DNA of 64,000 nt from the NCBI RefSeq assembly GCF_008704935.1, contig NZ_CP023692.1, forward strand, positions 6,797,501 through 6,861,500, in the 5' to 3' direction. The translations under genes were made by a program, and so were the position numbers. The notes under the pieces were generated by a model. The model worked only from the letters and a program-made list of their open reading frames with translations. It made no database searches and was not told where the DNA came from. Source of the stretch: Streptomyces vinaceus. GTDB lineage: Bacteria; Actinomycetota; Actinomycetes; Streptomycetales; Streptomycetaceae. This document shows positions 33,365 through 42,193 of this stretch, piece after piece. The stretch's first letter is position 1. The number at the start of each line of letters is the position of its first letter.

Positions 33365-34252
33365 TCACCCCGCGTCGGAAGGGTCGCGCCGGCGCCGGGG
33401 CAAGGTGGAGTCCAAGGCCGCGGAGAGCTCGGGAACCGACGGCCTGTCCGCCGGATCGGGGCGCAGACAGCCGTCGACGGCGGCCGCCAGGGCCGCGGGC
33501 AGGCGCCGGCGCGCGCAGACGGGCGGAGCGGTCTCTTCGAGCTGCGGATACCAGTACGGGGCGGCTCCGTCCGTGGTCCCGTCCACGGTGTCCCCGGGGT
33601 CGAACGGGAGCTCTCCGGTGGCGAGTTCGTACAAGATGACGCCGATGCCCCAGACGTCGGCCGCAGCCGACAGGAGGCCGCCGCGCGCCTGCTCGGGGGC
33701 CATGTACCCGAACGTGCCGACACCTGCCGGGGCGGCGCCGGGTGGGCGCGCGACGCTGAGGTCGAGCACCTTCGCGTGACCGCACTCCACCACGACGTTG
33801 GCCGGCTTCAGGTCCAGGTGCAGCAGTCCCCGGCCGTGCAGGTAGTGCAGCGCGGAGCACAACTGCCCGCCCAGGACGGCCACGTCCGCGGCCGACGCCC
33901 GCCGGGGCAGCCGTTCGATGAGGTGGGACAGTGTCTCGCCCGTCAGCGTTTCGAGTACGACGAGCGGCTCGGGGGACTCGAAGGTCTCGTAGGCGCGGAC
34001 CAGGTGCGGATGCGTGAAGCGCTGGAGCCACCGGCCCTCCCGGACCAGCCGCCCGGCCGAGCGCGCCCTTTCGCGGTGGTCGGGGCGCAGCACCTTCACC
34101 ACGCACCGGCAGTCCCGCTCCTCGCTCCACGCGTCGTACAGGTCGAGCCACCCGGTGCGGTCCAGGTGGGCCAGGACCTCGTACCCCGGCGCGAGGACCG
34201 CCCCGGGCGGGAGGGGCGGAGCCAGGGGGCGGGCGGCGCTCGCGAGGCTCAT
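33365..34252 (-). CDS. serine/threonine protein kinase, divergent
   Basis: This 295-residue kinase has only a kinase domain: ATP-binding Lys53 in CVVKVLRP, catalytic loop HLDLKPAN at 145-152, and APE motif in GYMAPEQARG. The glycine-rich loop is degenerate and the DFG motif is DLS (164-166), but the metal Asp is kept. There is no transmembrane or PASTA part. It overlaps the ABC exporter gene by ATGA (4 bp) and is therefore translationally coupled. The target may be the exporter, its peptide, or another protein. Confidence 0.88.
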   Translation of the reverse strand: MSLASAARPLAPPLPPGAVLAPGYEVLAHLDRTGWLDLYDAWSEERDCRCVVKVLRPDHRERARSAGRLVREGRWLQRFTHPHLVRAYETFESPEPLVVLETLTGETLSHLIERLPRRASAADVAVLGGQLCSALHYLHGRGLLHLDLKPANVVVECGHAKVLDLSVARPPGAAPAGVGTFGYMAPEQARGGLLSAAADVWGIGVILYELATGELPFDPGDTVDGTTDGAAPYWYPQLEETAPPVCARRRLPAALAAAVDGCLRPDPADRPSVPELSAALDSTLPRRRRDPSDAG

Positions 34253-36159
34253 GACAGGACCTTCAACGGGGAGGCGGGACCGGATCCGGGTCCCGTTCCG
34301 GACTCGGGTCCGGGTCGGGGTCCGGGATCCCGTCCGGGCGGGCCGCCGTTGACCCGGTGCAGGCGGGCGTAGGCGCCGCCCCGTACGAGCAGTTCCTCGT
34401 GGGTGCCGCACTCGACGACCCGGCCCCGGTCCAGCACCACCGTGGACGTGGCGTCGCGGACGGTCAGCAGGTTGTGGGAGATCACGACCGTGGTCCGCCC
34501 GGCCATCAGCCGGCGCAGCGGTTCCATGATCCGGCGGGCCGACTCGGCGTCCAGGCCGGTGGTCGGTTCGTCCAGGAGCAGGACGGGTGCGTCCCGGACC
34601 ATCGCGCGGGCGATCGCCAGGCGCTGGGCCTGCCCGCCGGACAGCGTCCGGCCCCGCTGGCCCACGACGGTGTCGTAGCCCTCGGGCAGGGACCGGATGA
34701 ACCCGTCGGCATCGGCCGCGCGCGCCGCGGCGACGATGTCGGACTCGGTCGCGCCGGGCCGCCCGTACGCGATGTTCTCCCGTACGGTGCCGTGGAAGAC
34801 GAGCGTCTCCTGGAGCACCACCGCGACGTTCTCGCGCAGTTCGGACAGCCGCAGCTCCCGCAGATCGGTGCCGTCGAGGAGGACGGCCCCCTCGTCCGGG
34901 TCGTAGAAGCGCAGTTGGAGTTTGCCGACCGTGGACTTGCCGGCGCCGCTCGTCCCGACCAGCGCCAGCGTCGTACCGGGCCGTACGCGGAAGGACACCT
35001 CGCGCAGGGCCCATCGCTCCGTGCCCGGATAGCGGAACGAGACGCCGCGGAACTCGACATCGCCCCGGGCGCGCCCGATCCTCCGGGCACGGGCGGCCTC
35101 GACCTCGGCGACCTGCGGGTGCTGGTCGAGCAGTTCGATGATGCGCTCGGCCGACGCGGACGCCGCGTAGAAGGTGTTCGTGAGTTGGGACAGATCGCGG
35201 ATGGGACTGTAGAGCCGGCCCAGCAGGGCGACGAAGACCAGCAGCCCGCCCAGGGTGAGCTGGCCCTGGGCCAGCTTCCAGGTGCCCAGGCCCATCACGG
35301 CCAGTGCGCCGGTCAGTTCGATGACCTCGACGAGGGGGCCGTACACGGAGCGGATCCGCGCCGAGACCATCGCGGCGCGGAAGCGGCCCACGCTCTCGCG
35401 GGCGAACCGGCTCTCCTCCGTGTCCTGCCGGTTGTACGCCTGCACCAGCGCGATGTTGCCGAGCGACTCCTCGGCTATCGCGCTGATCGACCCGCTGCGA
35501 CGGCGCCGCTCGCGCGAGGCGTCCTTGATGAGCCGGGAGAAGCGCCGGGCCGCGCCAAAGAAGAGCGGCACGATCACGAGCGCGAGGAGGGTGAGGTCCC
35601 AGCTCAGGTAGAAGAGCAGGCCGAGGAAGACGCCCAACTGGACGACGTAGTAGAGGGCGTTGGCCACGCCGGAGAGGAGGAACGTCTCGATCGCGTCGAC
35701 GTCGCCGGTGATGCGGGACAGTACGTCACCCAGCCGCCGCCGTTCGAAGAACCCGAGGGAGAGCCCCTGGACGTGCCGGTAGACGTCCGAGCGCAGGGCC
35801 AGCAGAAAACGTTCGCCGACCCACGTGGAGAGCACGTCGTCGGCGAATTCGAGGATGCCGGAGGCGAGGACGAGGCCCAGGTAGGCCAACGCGATCCACA
35901 GGAACGGGCGAAGATCGCGCGGAACGAGGACCTCGTCCACCACGACCTTGAAGAGCCAGATCTCGGCCGCGTCGAGCAACGGGCCGATCATGCTGAAGAG
36001 CAGGATCGGGACGAGCCAGCGCCGGCCGCCCCGGGTATAGGGCCAGAAGCGGCGGAACGCCTCGCGCGGAGTGACGGGCGGCGCGGCGGCGACGACCGCG
36101 TCGGGGTCTTCTGCCACCGACAGCAGCCGCCGCAGTGCATGCCGCGCGACCCGTCGCAT
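34249..36159 (-). CDS. ABC exporter, fused permease and ATPase
   Basis: This 636-residue half-transporter has six membrane helices within about 45-330 (LVPILLFSMIGPLLDAAEIW at the first). The ATPase domain has Walker A GTSGAGKST near 402, Q-loop VVLQET, signature LSGGQAQRLAIARA near 504, Walker B VLLLDEPTTG near 524 and ISHN. It works as a homodimer at the membrane and belongs to the lipid A/multidrug/peptide exporter type. It begins 5 bp after the 55-residue basic peptide gene and is coupled to the kinase downstream, so peptide export is a reasonable guess. The C-terminal tail is Pro/Gly-rich. Confidence 0.93.
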   Translation of the reverse strand: MRRVARHALRRLLSVAEDPDAVVAAAPPVTPREAFRRFWPYTRGGRRWLVPILLFSMIGPLLDAAEIWLFKVVVDEVLVPRDLRPFLWIALAYLGLVLASGILEFADDVLSTWVGERFLLALRSDVYRHVQGLSLGFFERRRLGDVLSRITGDVDAIETFLLSGVANALYYVVQLGVFLGLLFYLSWDLTLLALVIVPLFFGAARRFSRLIKDASRERRRRSGSISAIAEESLGNIALVQAYNRQDTEESRFARESVGRFRAAMVSARIRSVYGPLVEVIELTGALAVMGLGTWKLAQGQLTLGGLLVFVALLGRLYSPIRDLSQLTNTFYAASASAERIIELLDQHPQVAEVEAARARRIGRARGDVEFRGVSFRYPGTERWALREVSFRVRPGTTLALVGTSGAGKSTVGKLQLRFYDPDEGAVLLDGTDLRELRLSELRENVAVVLQETLVFHGTVRENIAYGRPGATESDIVAAARAADADGFIRSLPEGYDTVVGQRGRTLSGGQAQRLAIARAMVRDAPVLLLDEPTTGLDAESARRIMEPLRRLMAGRTTVVISHNLLTVRDATSTVVLDRGRVVECGTHEELLVRGGAYARLHRVNGGPPGRDPGPRPGPESGTGPGSGPASPLKVLS

Positions 36160-36164
36160 CGTGC

Positions 36165-36332
36165 TTACCAGTTGTTCCCGTGGGTGCCGTGGTGGCCCTG
36201 GTTGCCGTGGTCGTTGTCGCAGTCGCGGCGACGGTGACGGCGCCTGCCGTTGTCTTCGTTACGGCCCGAGGTCATGTCCCTCTTTCCACGACGGCGGTGC
36301 TTTGCGGGAATGAGGTGAGTGAAGATCGCCAT
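36165..36332 (-). CDS. basic His/Asn-rich small peptide, possible exported precursor
   Basis: The 55 residues start MAIFTHLIPAKHRRRGKRD, continue with Arg-rich stretches (GRRRHRRRD), and end in CDNDHGNQGHHGTHGNNW. There is no signal peptide. GGAGGAGAACTC gives the ATG at 36332 an excellent ribosome-binding site, and the stop is 5 bp before the ABC exporter start, so the gene is very likely real and first in the operon. A short leader plus a Gly/His/Asn-rich core resembles a ribosomally made precursor peptide; no known class is recognised. A metal-binding or nucleic-acid-binding role is the alternative. Confidence 0.7.
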   Translation of the reverse strand: MAIFTHLIPAKHRRRGKRDMTSGRNEDNGRRRHRRRDCDNDHGNQGHHGTHGNNW

Positions 36333-36438
36333 GAGTTCTCCTCCATGAGTCGTGTCTCCTGGAGACGCTTCCACAGAGGCATACGCACCAGAGGGCCGGG
36401 GGGATTGCCCTTTCCGGAAAAATTCACCTTCCGGAACG

Positions 36439-36489
36439 GCGGACGGGGCCGACGACCGGTGAAGCGGACGGGGCCCACGACCGGGTGAA
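36439..36489. repeat. 25-bp direct repeat before the chaplin gene
   Basis: A unit starting GCGGACGGGGCC and ending ACCGGTGAA (36439-36463) is repeated at 36464-36489 with two small differences. It lies 67-118 bp upstream of the chaplin start, where activator sites are expected. Chaplin genes are developmentally controlled. Confidence 0.6.
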
Positions 36490-36556
36490 TCGGCCGGGTT
36501 CGGGCCGGGCTGGTATGGGATGGCCCCCGCACACCCTCATGCGATGGGAGACCCAC

Positions 36557-36793
36557 ATGAAGATCCGTACTCTGGCCGTCGGGGCCGCTCTGGTGATCGG
36601 CGCGACGCTGGGCGGTATCGGCAGCGCGTCCGCCGACGCCGCGGCCGAGGGCTACGCCATCGGTTCGCCGGGCGTCCTCTCGGGCAACGTCGTCCAGATC
36701 CCGGTCCACATCCCGATCAACATCTGCGGCAACAGCATCAACATCCTCGGGGCGCTGAACCCGGCCGCCGGCAACACCTGCATCAACACCTGA
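36557..36793 (+). CDS. chp: short chaplin, secreted amyloid surfactant
   Basis: This 78-residue precursor has a signal peptide of about 27 residues and a mature chaplin domain: GSPGVLSGNVVQIPVHIPIN then ICGNSINILGALNPAAGNTC. This is the defining short-chaplin repeat with two cysteines for a disulphide. Chaplins self-assemble into amyloid at the air-water interface and coat aerial hyphae and spores. The usual VPVN and VIG segments are replaced by Ile-richer IPIN and ILG. A strong hairpin follows the stop. The gene supports assignment of the window to Streptomyces or a close relative. Confidence 0.96.
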   Translation: MKIRTLAVGAALVIGATLGGIGSASADAAAEGYAIGSPGVLSGNVVQIPVHIPINICGNSINILGALNPAAGNTCINT

Positions 36794-36798
36794 TCCAC

Positions 36799-36846
36799 CG
36801 CACCGCGCGGTGCCACCGGTCCCTGCCGGTGGCACCGCGCGGTGCG
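36799..36846. terminator. 21-bp hairpin after the chaplin gene
   Basis: A perfect 21-bp inverted repeat (36799-36819 and 36826-36846) with a 6-base loop starts six bases after the chaplin stop. The convergent MFS gene ends at 36914, so it can act in both directions. No T-tract follows. Confidence 0.8.
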
Positions 36847-36913
36847 CCGGCGCCACGTGCCTCGGCTGCGGAACCCCGTGGCTGCGGGACCCCGTGGCTA
36901 CGCGACCCAGCGT

Positions 36914-38152
36914 CTACGCGACCCCGCGGATACGGCGGACCAGCACCGACCCCGCCAGCGCCAGGGCGCCCGCGAGCGCGTACAGCGCCGTGTACCCGCC
37001 GAGGTGCGTGACCACCGGCGCGGCGATCACCGGAGCCAGTACCTGGGGCAGCGCGTTGGCGATGTTGATGACGCCGAGGTCGCGGCCGCGGTCCTGCGCC
37101 GTCGGCAGCACGTCCGTCAGCAGGGCGAAGTCCACCGACGTGTAGACGCCGAAGCCCACCCCGAGGACCAGTGAGGCGACGACCGCCCCGGTCCAGGTCT
37201 GCCAGACGGCGAGCAGCAGGGTGGCCGCCGCGATGACCAGCCCCGCCCCGATGACGTAGACCTTCCGGCGGCCCGTACGGTCCGAGCGGACGCCGCTGAC
37301 CACCACCGTGGCGAGCAGGGTGAGCGCGTTGAGCGCCGTCAGGACCAGGACGCCGGTGTCCGCGTCGCCCTCGTAGCGCACCGCGTCGGTCAGGTAGTAC
37401 AGCAGGTACATCGTGCTGACGGAGTACGACAGGTTCATCAGGAAACGCGTCAACCAGGCCCAGCCGAAGTCGGGATGGCGGCGGGGATCGATCCAGAAGC
37501 CGGTGAGGAAGGACCGCCACCGGAACGCGGGCCGTTCGGCGGGCCACAGCCGCGCGTCGCGCCGCATCACCACGTACGGGACGGCCGCGAGCACCGAGAA
37601 GGCGGCGCACGCGAGGTACCCGGCGCCGATGCCGCCCGCGGCCGTGGCCAGCGCCGTGCCGGCCAGGATCCCGCCTACCTGGGAGACCCCCAGCCAGCCG
37701 CCGACCAGCCCCCGCTGCCGCGGCGGGACCTGGTCGGGGACGGCGGCGGTCAGGGCGGCGAAGGCCGCGTTGAGGGCCAGTTGGACCAGGCACCAGCCCG
37801 CGATCACCACGGTCACGCTCGAAGCCCGGGCAAGGACGAGCAGTCCGGCCGCCCCGCCCAGGACCCCCGCCACCACCCAGGGGATCCGCCGCCCGACCGG
37901 GGCCGTCGTACGGTCCGACAGGGCTCCGAACACCGGATTGGCGACCATCGAGACGGCCGCGCCCACCCCCGTCACCAACGCGAGCGTCGCCGCCTTGTGG
38001 TCCGGGGTGAGCTGCTCCGCCTGGCGGGCCAGAAGGAGCTGGAGCGGGCCGAACCAGCCCACCCAGACCCCCAGGTTGGCGAGGGACAGCGCGCCCACCC
38101 ACCGGCCGCCGACCGGGCCGGCGGACTTCGCGGCCGTCCCCCCGACGGTCAT
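36914..38152 (-). CDS. MFS carrier next to beta-glucosidase
   Basis: This 412-residue carrier has about 12 hydrophobic segments. Landmarks include VFGALSDRTTAPVGRRIPWV in loop 2-3 (motif A-like, typical of glycoside/sugar-type carriers), PDQVPPRQRGLVGGWLGVSQ and LTDVLPTAQDRGRDLGVINI. The start ATG overlaps the stop of the GH1 gene (ATGA at 38149-38152), so the two are one operon. That suggests import of a beta-glucoside that the enzyme then cuts. Confidence 0.9.
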   Translation of the reverse strand: MTVGGTAAKSAGPVGGRWVGALSLANLGVWVGWFGPLQLLLARQAEQLTPDHKAATLALVTGVGAAVSMVANPVFGALSDRTTAPVGRRIPWVVAGVLGGAAGLLVLARASSVTVVIAGWCLVQLALNAAFAALTAAVPDQVPPRQRGLVGGWLGVSQVGGILAGTALATAAGGIGAGYLACAAFSVLAAVPYVVMRRDARLWPAERPAFRWRSFLTGFWIDPRRHPDFGWAWLTRFLMNLSYSVSTMYLLYYLTDAVRYEGDADTGVLVLTALNALTLLATVVVSGVRSDRTGRRKVYVIGAGLVIAAATLLLAVWQTWTGAVVASLVLGVGFGVYTSVDFALLTDVLPTAQDRGRDLGVINIANALPQVLAPVIAAPVVTHLGGYTALYALAGALALAGSVLVRRIRGVA

Positions 38153-39522
38153 CTGCCGCCCTTGATCACGTCGCGGTACCAGGCGTACGACTCCTTCGGC
38201 GTCCGCTCCAGCGTCTCGTAGTCGACGTGGACCAGCCCGAACCGCTGCCGGTACCCCTCGGCCCACTCGAAGTTGTCGAGGATCGACCAGATGAAGTAGC
38301 CGCGGACGTCGACCCCCTGCGCCATCGCCCGGTGCAGGGCGCCGAGATGGCCCGCGTGGTACGCGATGCGGCGCGTGTCGGCGATCCGTCCCGTCACGGG
38401 ATCGGGCCCGTCCCCGTACGAGCAGCCGTTCTCGGTGATGTACAGCGGCGGCAGCCGGTCACCGTAGCGCTCGCGCAGGGAGACGAGCAGTTCGCGCAGG
38501 CCCTCCGGGACCACCGGCCAGCCGAAGTCGGTGTGTTCGTACCCCTCCATCGGCCGGAGGGCGAAGGGGAGGTCGGCCGGTATCTCGATGCCGCCGAACT
38601 CGCTCGCGGAGGCGGCCGGTTGCGGGGCGCCGACGAGCATCGGGTTGTAGTAGTTGATCCCGTACCAGTCCAGGGGGGCGGAGATGGCCTTCAGGTCCTC
38701 GGCCACCGGGCCGGGCAGCATCGAGGCGAGGCCCTCGTCGGGATAGGCGCCCGTCAGGACCGGGTCGGCGAAGAGCCGGTTGGTGAGCAGGTCGTACAGT
38801 TCGGCCGCGCCGCGGTCCTCCGCGCTCCCGCTCGCCGGGCGGACCGGGCTGTGCGAGGCGGCGATGCCGATCTGCCGGGCGCCCGCGGCGCGCAGCGCCT
38901 GTACGCCCAGGCCGTGGGCCAGCAGCTGGTGGTGGGCGGCGGGCAGGGCGTCGAAGACGAGGCTCCTGCCGGGGGCGTGCTCGCCGATGCCGTACCCCAG
39001 GAGGGTGACCTCGGCGGGTTCGTTGATGGTGATCCACATCGGGACGCGGTCGGCGAGCCGCTCGGCGACCACCGAGGCGTACGCCGCGAACCGCTCGGCG
39101 GTGTCGCGGCTGAGCCAGCCGCCCTTCTCCTCCAGGGCGAGCGGGGTGTCCCAGTGGAACAGGGTGGGCACCGGCGCGATGCCGGCCGTGCACAGCGCGT
39201 CGACCAGGCGGTCGTAGAAGTCCAGCCCCGCGCGGTTGACCCGCCCGTGGCCGTCCGGCAGGACCCGGGACCAGGAGACCGAGAACCGGTAGGCGCCGAC
39301 GCCGAGTCCGGCCATCAGGGCCACGTCCTCGCGGTAGCGGCGGTAGTGGTCGGTGGCCACCTCCGCGTGCGAGCCGTCCTTGACGCGCCCGGGCTCCTTG
39401 GTGAACGCGTCCCACGAGGAGGGACCCCGCCCGTCGGCGGTGGTCGAGCCTTCGATCTGGAACGCCGAGGCGGAGACGCCCCAGAGGAAATCGGCGGGGA
39501 ACGCGGGTACGGACGCGGTCAT
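38149..39522 (-). CDS. GH1 beta-glucosidase
   Basis: This 457-residue enzyme of standard length begins FPADFLWGVSASAFQIEGS, the GH1 N-terminal signature. The acid/base Glu is in WITINEP near residue 164 and the nucleophile Glu in LYITENGCS near 362. It hydrolyses beta-linked glucose or related sugars from short glycosides inside the cell (no signal peptide). It is upstream of and coupled to an MFS carrier. I found no CebR-like box in front, so control differs from the cellobiose operon. Confidence 0.95.
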   Translation of the reverse strand: MTASVPAFPADFLWGVSASAFQIEGSTTADGRGPSSWDAFTKEPGRVKDGSHAEVATDHYRRYREDVALMAGLGVGAYRFSVSWSRVLPDGHGRVNRAGLDFYDRLVDALCTAGIAPVPTLFHWDTPLALEEKGGWLSRDTAERFAAYASVVAERLADRVPMWITINEPAEVTLLGYGIGEHAPGRSLVFDALPAAHHQLLAHGLGVQALRAAGARQIGIAASHSPVRPASGSAEDRGAAELYDLLTNRLFADPVLTGAYPDEGLASMLPGPVAEDLKAISAPLDWYGINYYNPMLVGAPQPAASASEFGGIEIPADLPFALRPMEGYEHTDFGWPVVPEGLRELLVSLRERYGDRLPPLYITENGCSYGDGPDPVTGRIADTRRIAYHAGHLGALHRAMAQGVDVRGYFIWSILDNFEWAEGYRQRFGLVHVDYETLERTPKESYAWYRDVIKGGR

Positions 39523-39566
39523 ACGGGCTCACTTCGATCGAGGCGGGCGAGGGCGCTGACGGCACA

Positions 39567-39595
39567 CTGTTGGCCCGCGGCGCCCGCCCTGTCAA
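39567..39595 (-). promoter_or_regulatory. promoter for the beta-glucosidase operon
   Basis: On the minus strand TTGACA (39595-39590) and CAACAG (39572-39567) are spaced by 17 bp. The transcript would begin about 40 bases before the GH1 start codon. The -35 box is perfect, the -10 box is weak. Confidence 0.5.
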
Positions 39596-39694
39596 TGGAA
39601 AGTGAACAATCCTCAACTTCTTCTCCGGGGCGGTGGCCGGGCGCGCCGCCCGCACCGGCGGGCCGGGCCCCGGAACACGAGGCACCCTGGATGC

Positions 39695-41425
39695 ATGGCC
39701 AGGGCCAACGAGAAGGTCGAGGCGCTGCTCCAGGAGTACGCCGACCTGATCGCGATCAGCGGCGGCGACTCCTTCAAGGCGCGCGCGTACGAGAAGGCGG
39801 CCCGCGCCATCGGCGGCCACCCCGCCGATGTCGCCGGGCTCGACGTCAAGGGCCTGCGGGAGATCCCGAACGTGGGCAAGTCGATCGCCGAGAAGATCGT
39901 CGAGTACCTCGGCACCGGGCACGTCCCGGACATCGAGGCGCGCCGGGCCGCCGTCCCGGCCGGCGTGCGGGCCCTGACCGCGATCCCCGGCCTCGGCCCC
40001 CGCAAGGCCCTCGTCCTGTACGAGGAGCTGGGCGTCTCCTCCGTCGAGCAGCTGGAGCAGGCCATCCACGAGGAGCGGCTGCGCGACCTGAAGGGCTTCG
40101 GCGAGCAGACCGAGCAGAACATCCTCCACGGCATCTCCGTACTGAAAAAAGCCGACGGGCGGATCCTGCTCGGCGCCGCGATGGACATCGCCGAGCAGAT
40201 CGTCGCCGAGATGGAGCGCGTCCCGGGGTGCGTACGGTGCACGTACGCGGGCTCGCTGCGCCGGATGCGCGAGAGCATCGGCGACGTCGACGTCCTGGTC
40301 GCGGCCGACAGGTCCGCACCCTTCATGACGGCGCTGGCCGAGCTCCCGCTCGTGGCCGACGTCATCGCGCACGGCGCGAAGAAGACCTCCGTCCGCACCG
40401 GCACCGGCCTCCAGGTGGACCTGCGCGTCCTGCCGCCCGCCTCCTGGGGGGCGGGGCTCCAGTACTTCACCGGATCCAAGGCGCACAACATCCGCACCCG
40501 CGCCCTCGCCGTGCGCCAAGGGCTCAAGCTCTCCGAGTACGGGGTCTTCGACGCGGAGAGCGGCAAGAGCCTCGCCTCGGAGACGGAGGAGGAGGTCTAC
40601 GCCCGGCTCGGCCTGCCCTGGATCCCGCCGACCCTGCGCGAGGACCGCGGGGAGGTCGCGGCCGGGCTGAAGGGCGAACTCCCCGTGCTCGTGGCGGAGG
40701 GCGACATCCGCGGCGACCTGCACACCCACACCGACCTCACCGACGGGCTCGCGTCGCTGGAGGACATGGTCGCGGCGGCCGCCGCGCGCGGGTACGCGTA
40801 CTACGCGGTCACCGACCACGCACCGGACCTCGCCATGCAGCGCATGACCGAGGAGAAGATCCTGGCGCAGCGCGAGCAGCTGCGGGCGCTGGACCGCACG
40901 GTGCGCGGGATGCGGCTGCTGCACGGCACGGAACTCAACATCGGCCCGGACGGCGGCCTGGACTGGCCGGACGGCTTCCTCGCCGGCTTCGACGTGTGCG
41001 TGGCCTCCGTCCACTCCCACTTCGGCCAGAGCCGGGCCGCGATGACCCGGCGCTTCATCCGGGCCTGCGAGAACCCGCACGTGGCCGTCATCGGCCACCC
41101 CACCACCCGGCGGATCGGCCGGCGCCCCGGCGTGGACGCGGACTTCGACGCCGTCTTCGAGGCCTGCGCGCGGACGGGGACCGCCCTGGAGATCAACGCG
41201 CATCCGGAGCGGCTCGACCTGGGCGACGAGGACATCCTGCGGGCGAAACGGTACGGGGTGAAGTTCGCGGTGAACTCGGACGCGCACGCCACCACGCATC
41301 TGCCGTACCTGCGCTACGGGGTGGGGACGGCGCAACGCGGCTGGCTCACGAAGGACGACGTCATCAACGCCTGGCCGTGGACCCGCCTGCACCGCTTCCT
41401 GCGGGACAAGCGGGCCCGGGCCTGA
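39695..41425 (+). CDS. polX: family X DNA polymerase with PHP nuclease domain (PolX)
   Basis: This 576-residue protein has N-terminal helix-hairpin-helix and 8-kDa-like regions (LREIPNVGKSIAEKI near 52-66, AIPGLGPRKALVLYEEL near 93-109). The polymerase palm has GDVDVLVAAD near 195. The C-terminal PHP domain has DLHTHTDLTDG near 341, TDHAPD near 372 and NSDAHA near 527. PolX fills gaps in base-excision repair and has 3'-5' exonuclease activity. The ATG at 39695 fits the family start (MARANEKVEALLQEYADL). It stands alone. Confidence 0.95.
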   Translation: MARANEKVEALLQEYADLIAISGGDSFKARAYEKAARAIGGHPADVAGLDVKGLREIPNVGKSIAEKIVEYLGTGHVPDIEARRAAVPAGVRALTAIPGLGPRKALVLYEELGVSSVEQLEQAIHEERLRDLKGFGEQTEQNILHGISVLKKADGRILLGAAMDIAEQIVAEMERVPGCVRCTYAGSLRRMRESIGDVDVLVAADRSAPFMTALAELPLVADVIAHGAKKTSVRTGTGLQVDLRVLPPASWGAGLQYFTGSKAHNIRTRALAVRQGLKLSEYGVFDAESGKSLASETEEEVYARLGLPWIPPTLREDRGEVAAGLKGELPVLVAEGDIRGDLHTHTDLTDGLASLEDMVAAAAARGYAYYAVTDHAPDLAMQRMTEEKILAQREQLRALDRTVRGMRLLHGTELNIGPDGGLDWPDGFLAGFDVCVASVHSHFGQSRAAMTRRFIRACENPHVAVIGHPTTRRIGRRPGVDADFDAVFEACARTGTALEINAHPERLDLGDEDILRAKRYGVKFAVNSDAHATTHLPYLRYGVGTAQRGWLTKDDVINAWPWTRLHRFLRDKRARA

Positions 41426-41435
41426 GCCGGGTGGT

Positions 41436-41711
41436 TCAGTTGTCCTGGGTGGCGTTGGAATCCGCCTGCGCCGCCGCGCTCTCGGCGTCGTCCAGCTTCT
41501 GCTGCATGTCCTTGACCGTGGCCTCGTCGGAGCCGCTCACGGACCGGGTGCCGCCGGCGGGCCCGGCGCTCGCACCGGGCCCGCAGCCGGTGAGCAGCAG
41601 CGCCGTTGCCGAGGCCAGGGCGGCGAGGGCGCATGCGGCGCGGCGGCGGCCGGTCACCCGGTCCGCGCCGGCCGTGCGGCTCGCCCCGGCCGTGCGGGTC
41701 GCCCGGCTCAC
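41436..41711 (-). CDS. small lipoprotein
   Basis: A 91-residue precursor with a long basic head (an RTAGASRTAGAD repeat and GRRR), a hydrophobic segment and the lipobox LLTGC (Cys about 43). The mature part is only about 50 residues and is helical and acidic (EATVKDMQQKLDDAESAAAQ). The GTG start overlaps the stop of the preceding secreted-protein gene (GTGA at 41708-41711), so the two are made together. Function unknown; a partner of the helical secreted protein is plausible. Confidence 0.75.
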   Translation of the reverse strand: MSRATRTAGASRTAGADRVTGRRRAACALAALASATALLLTGCGPGASAGPAGGTRSVSGSDEATVKDMQQKLDDAESAAAQADSNATQDN

Positions 41712-42124
41712 TTGGAATCCTGCGCGGAGCACCAGGCGCTGACGGCCTTCAGGTCTTCCTGGCGCTTCTGGAGGGTGGGCAGCAGGCTCTTGCGGAAGGT
41801 CAGGCGGTCGTTCAGGTAGGCGTGGACCTGGGTGTGTCCGGCGCTCTGGGCGTTGGCGACGCGCTGCTCCAGTCGCGCGACGGAGCCGAGCACGGTGGGA
41901 TCGCCCTTGAGCCGGTCGATGGCCGTGTCGACGCGCGTCTGCGCCTTGGGCAGGCGCCTGCAGATCGCCTTGGCGCCGTCGCCCTTCGGTGCGGACTTGG
42001 CCGCCTTGGAGGCGGCCGGGGCGGGGCTCGCCGACTCGGCCTGCGCGGGGGCGGCGGAGATCAAGGCGCCGGCCAGCGCGACGGCGCCGATCGCGGCGGC
42101 GGTGGTCCTACGGATCGGGAGCAT
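41708..42124 (-). CDS. secreted helical protein
   Basis: A 138-residue precursor with signal peptide (MLPIRRTTAAAIGAVALAGA, cleavage after AQA near 29), an Ala/Lys/Ser-rich linker and a helical domain with one probable disulphide (AICRRL near the front and SAWCSAQ at the end). Function unknown. It is coupled to the lipoprotein gene and follows the histidine kinase gene by 113 bp. That gap holds a direct repeat of the kind bound by OmpR-type regulators, so the neighbouring two-component system probably controls it. Confidence 0.8.
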   Translation of the reverse strand: MLPIRRTTAAAIGAVALAGALISAAPAQAESASPAPAASKAAKSAPKGDGAKAICRRLPKAQTRVDTAIDRLKGDPTVLGSVARLEQRVANAQSAGHTQVHAYLNDRLTFRKSLLPTLQKRQEDLKAVSAWCSAQDSK

Positions 42125-42193
42125 GGCTGTATCCCCTTCGGTGCGAACGGGCCGGCTCACAGGCGGCCGACCGGTCAGGACGGTAGGGGGCGT

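Noticed and set aside
33365..34252. Class III lanthipeptide synthetase
   Set aside because: The kinase is alone (295 residues) with no lyase or LanC-like cyclase domain, and the candidate peptide has few Ser/Thr and one Cys.
39523..39694. CebR operator before the beta-glucosidase
   Set aside because: No palindrome like the known CebR box is present in the upstream region.
38227..41742. Long plus-strand frame spanning the beta-glucosidase and PolX genes
   Set aside because: It is antisense to GH1 and out of frame with PolX, both of which have complete catalytic motifs.
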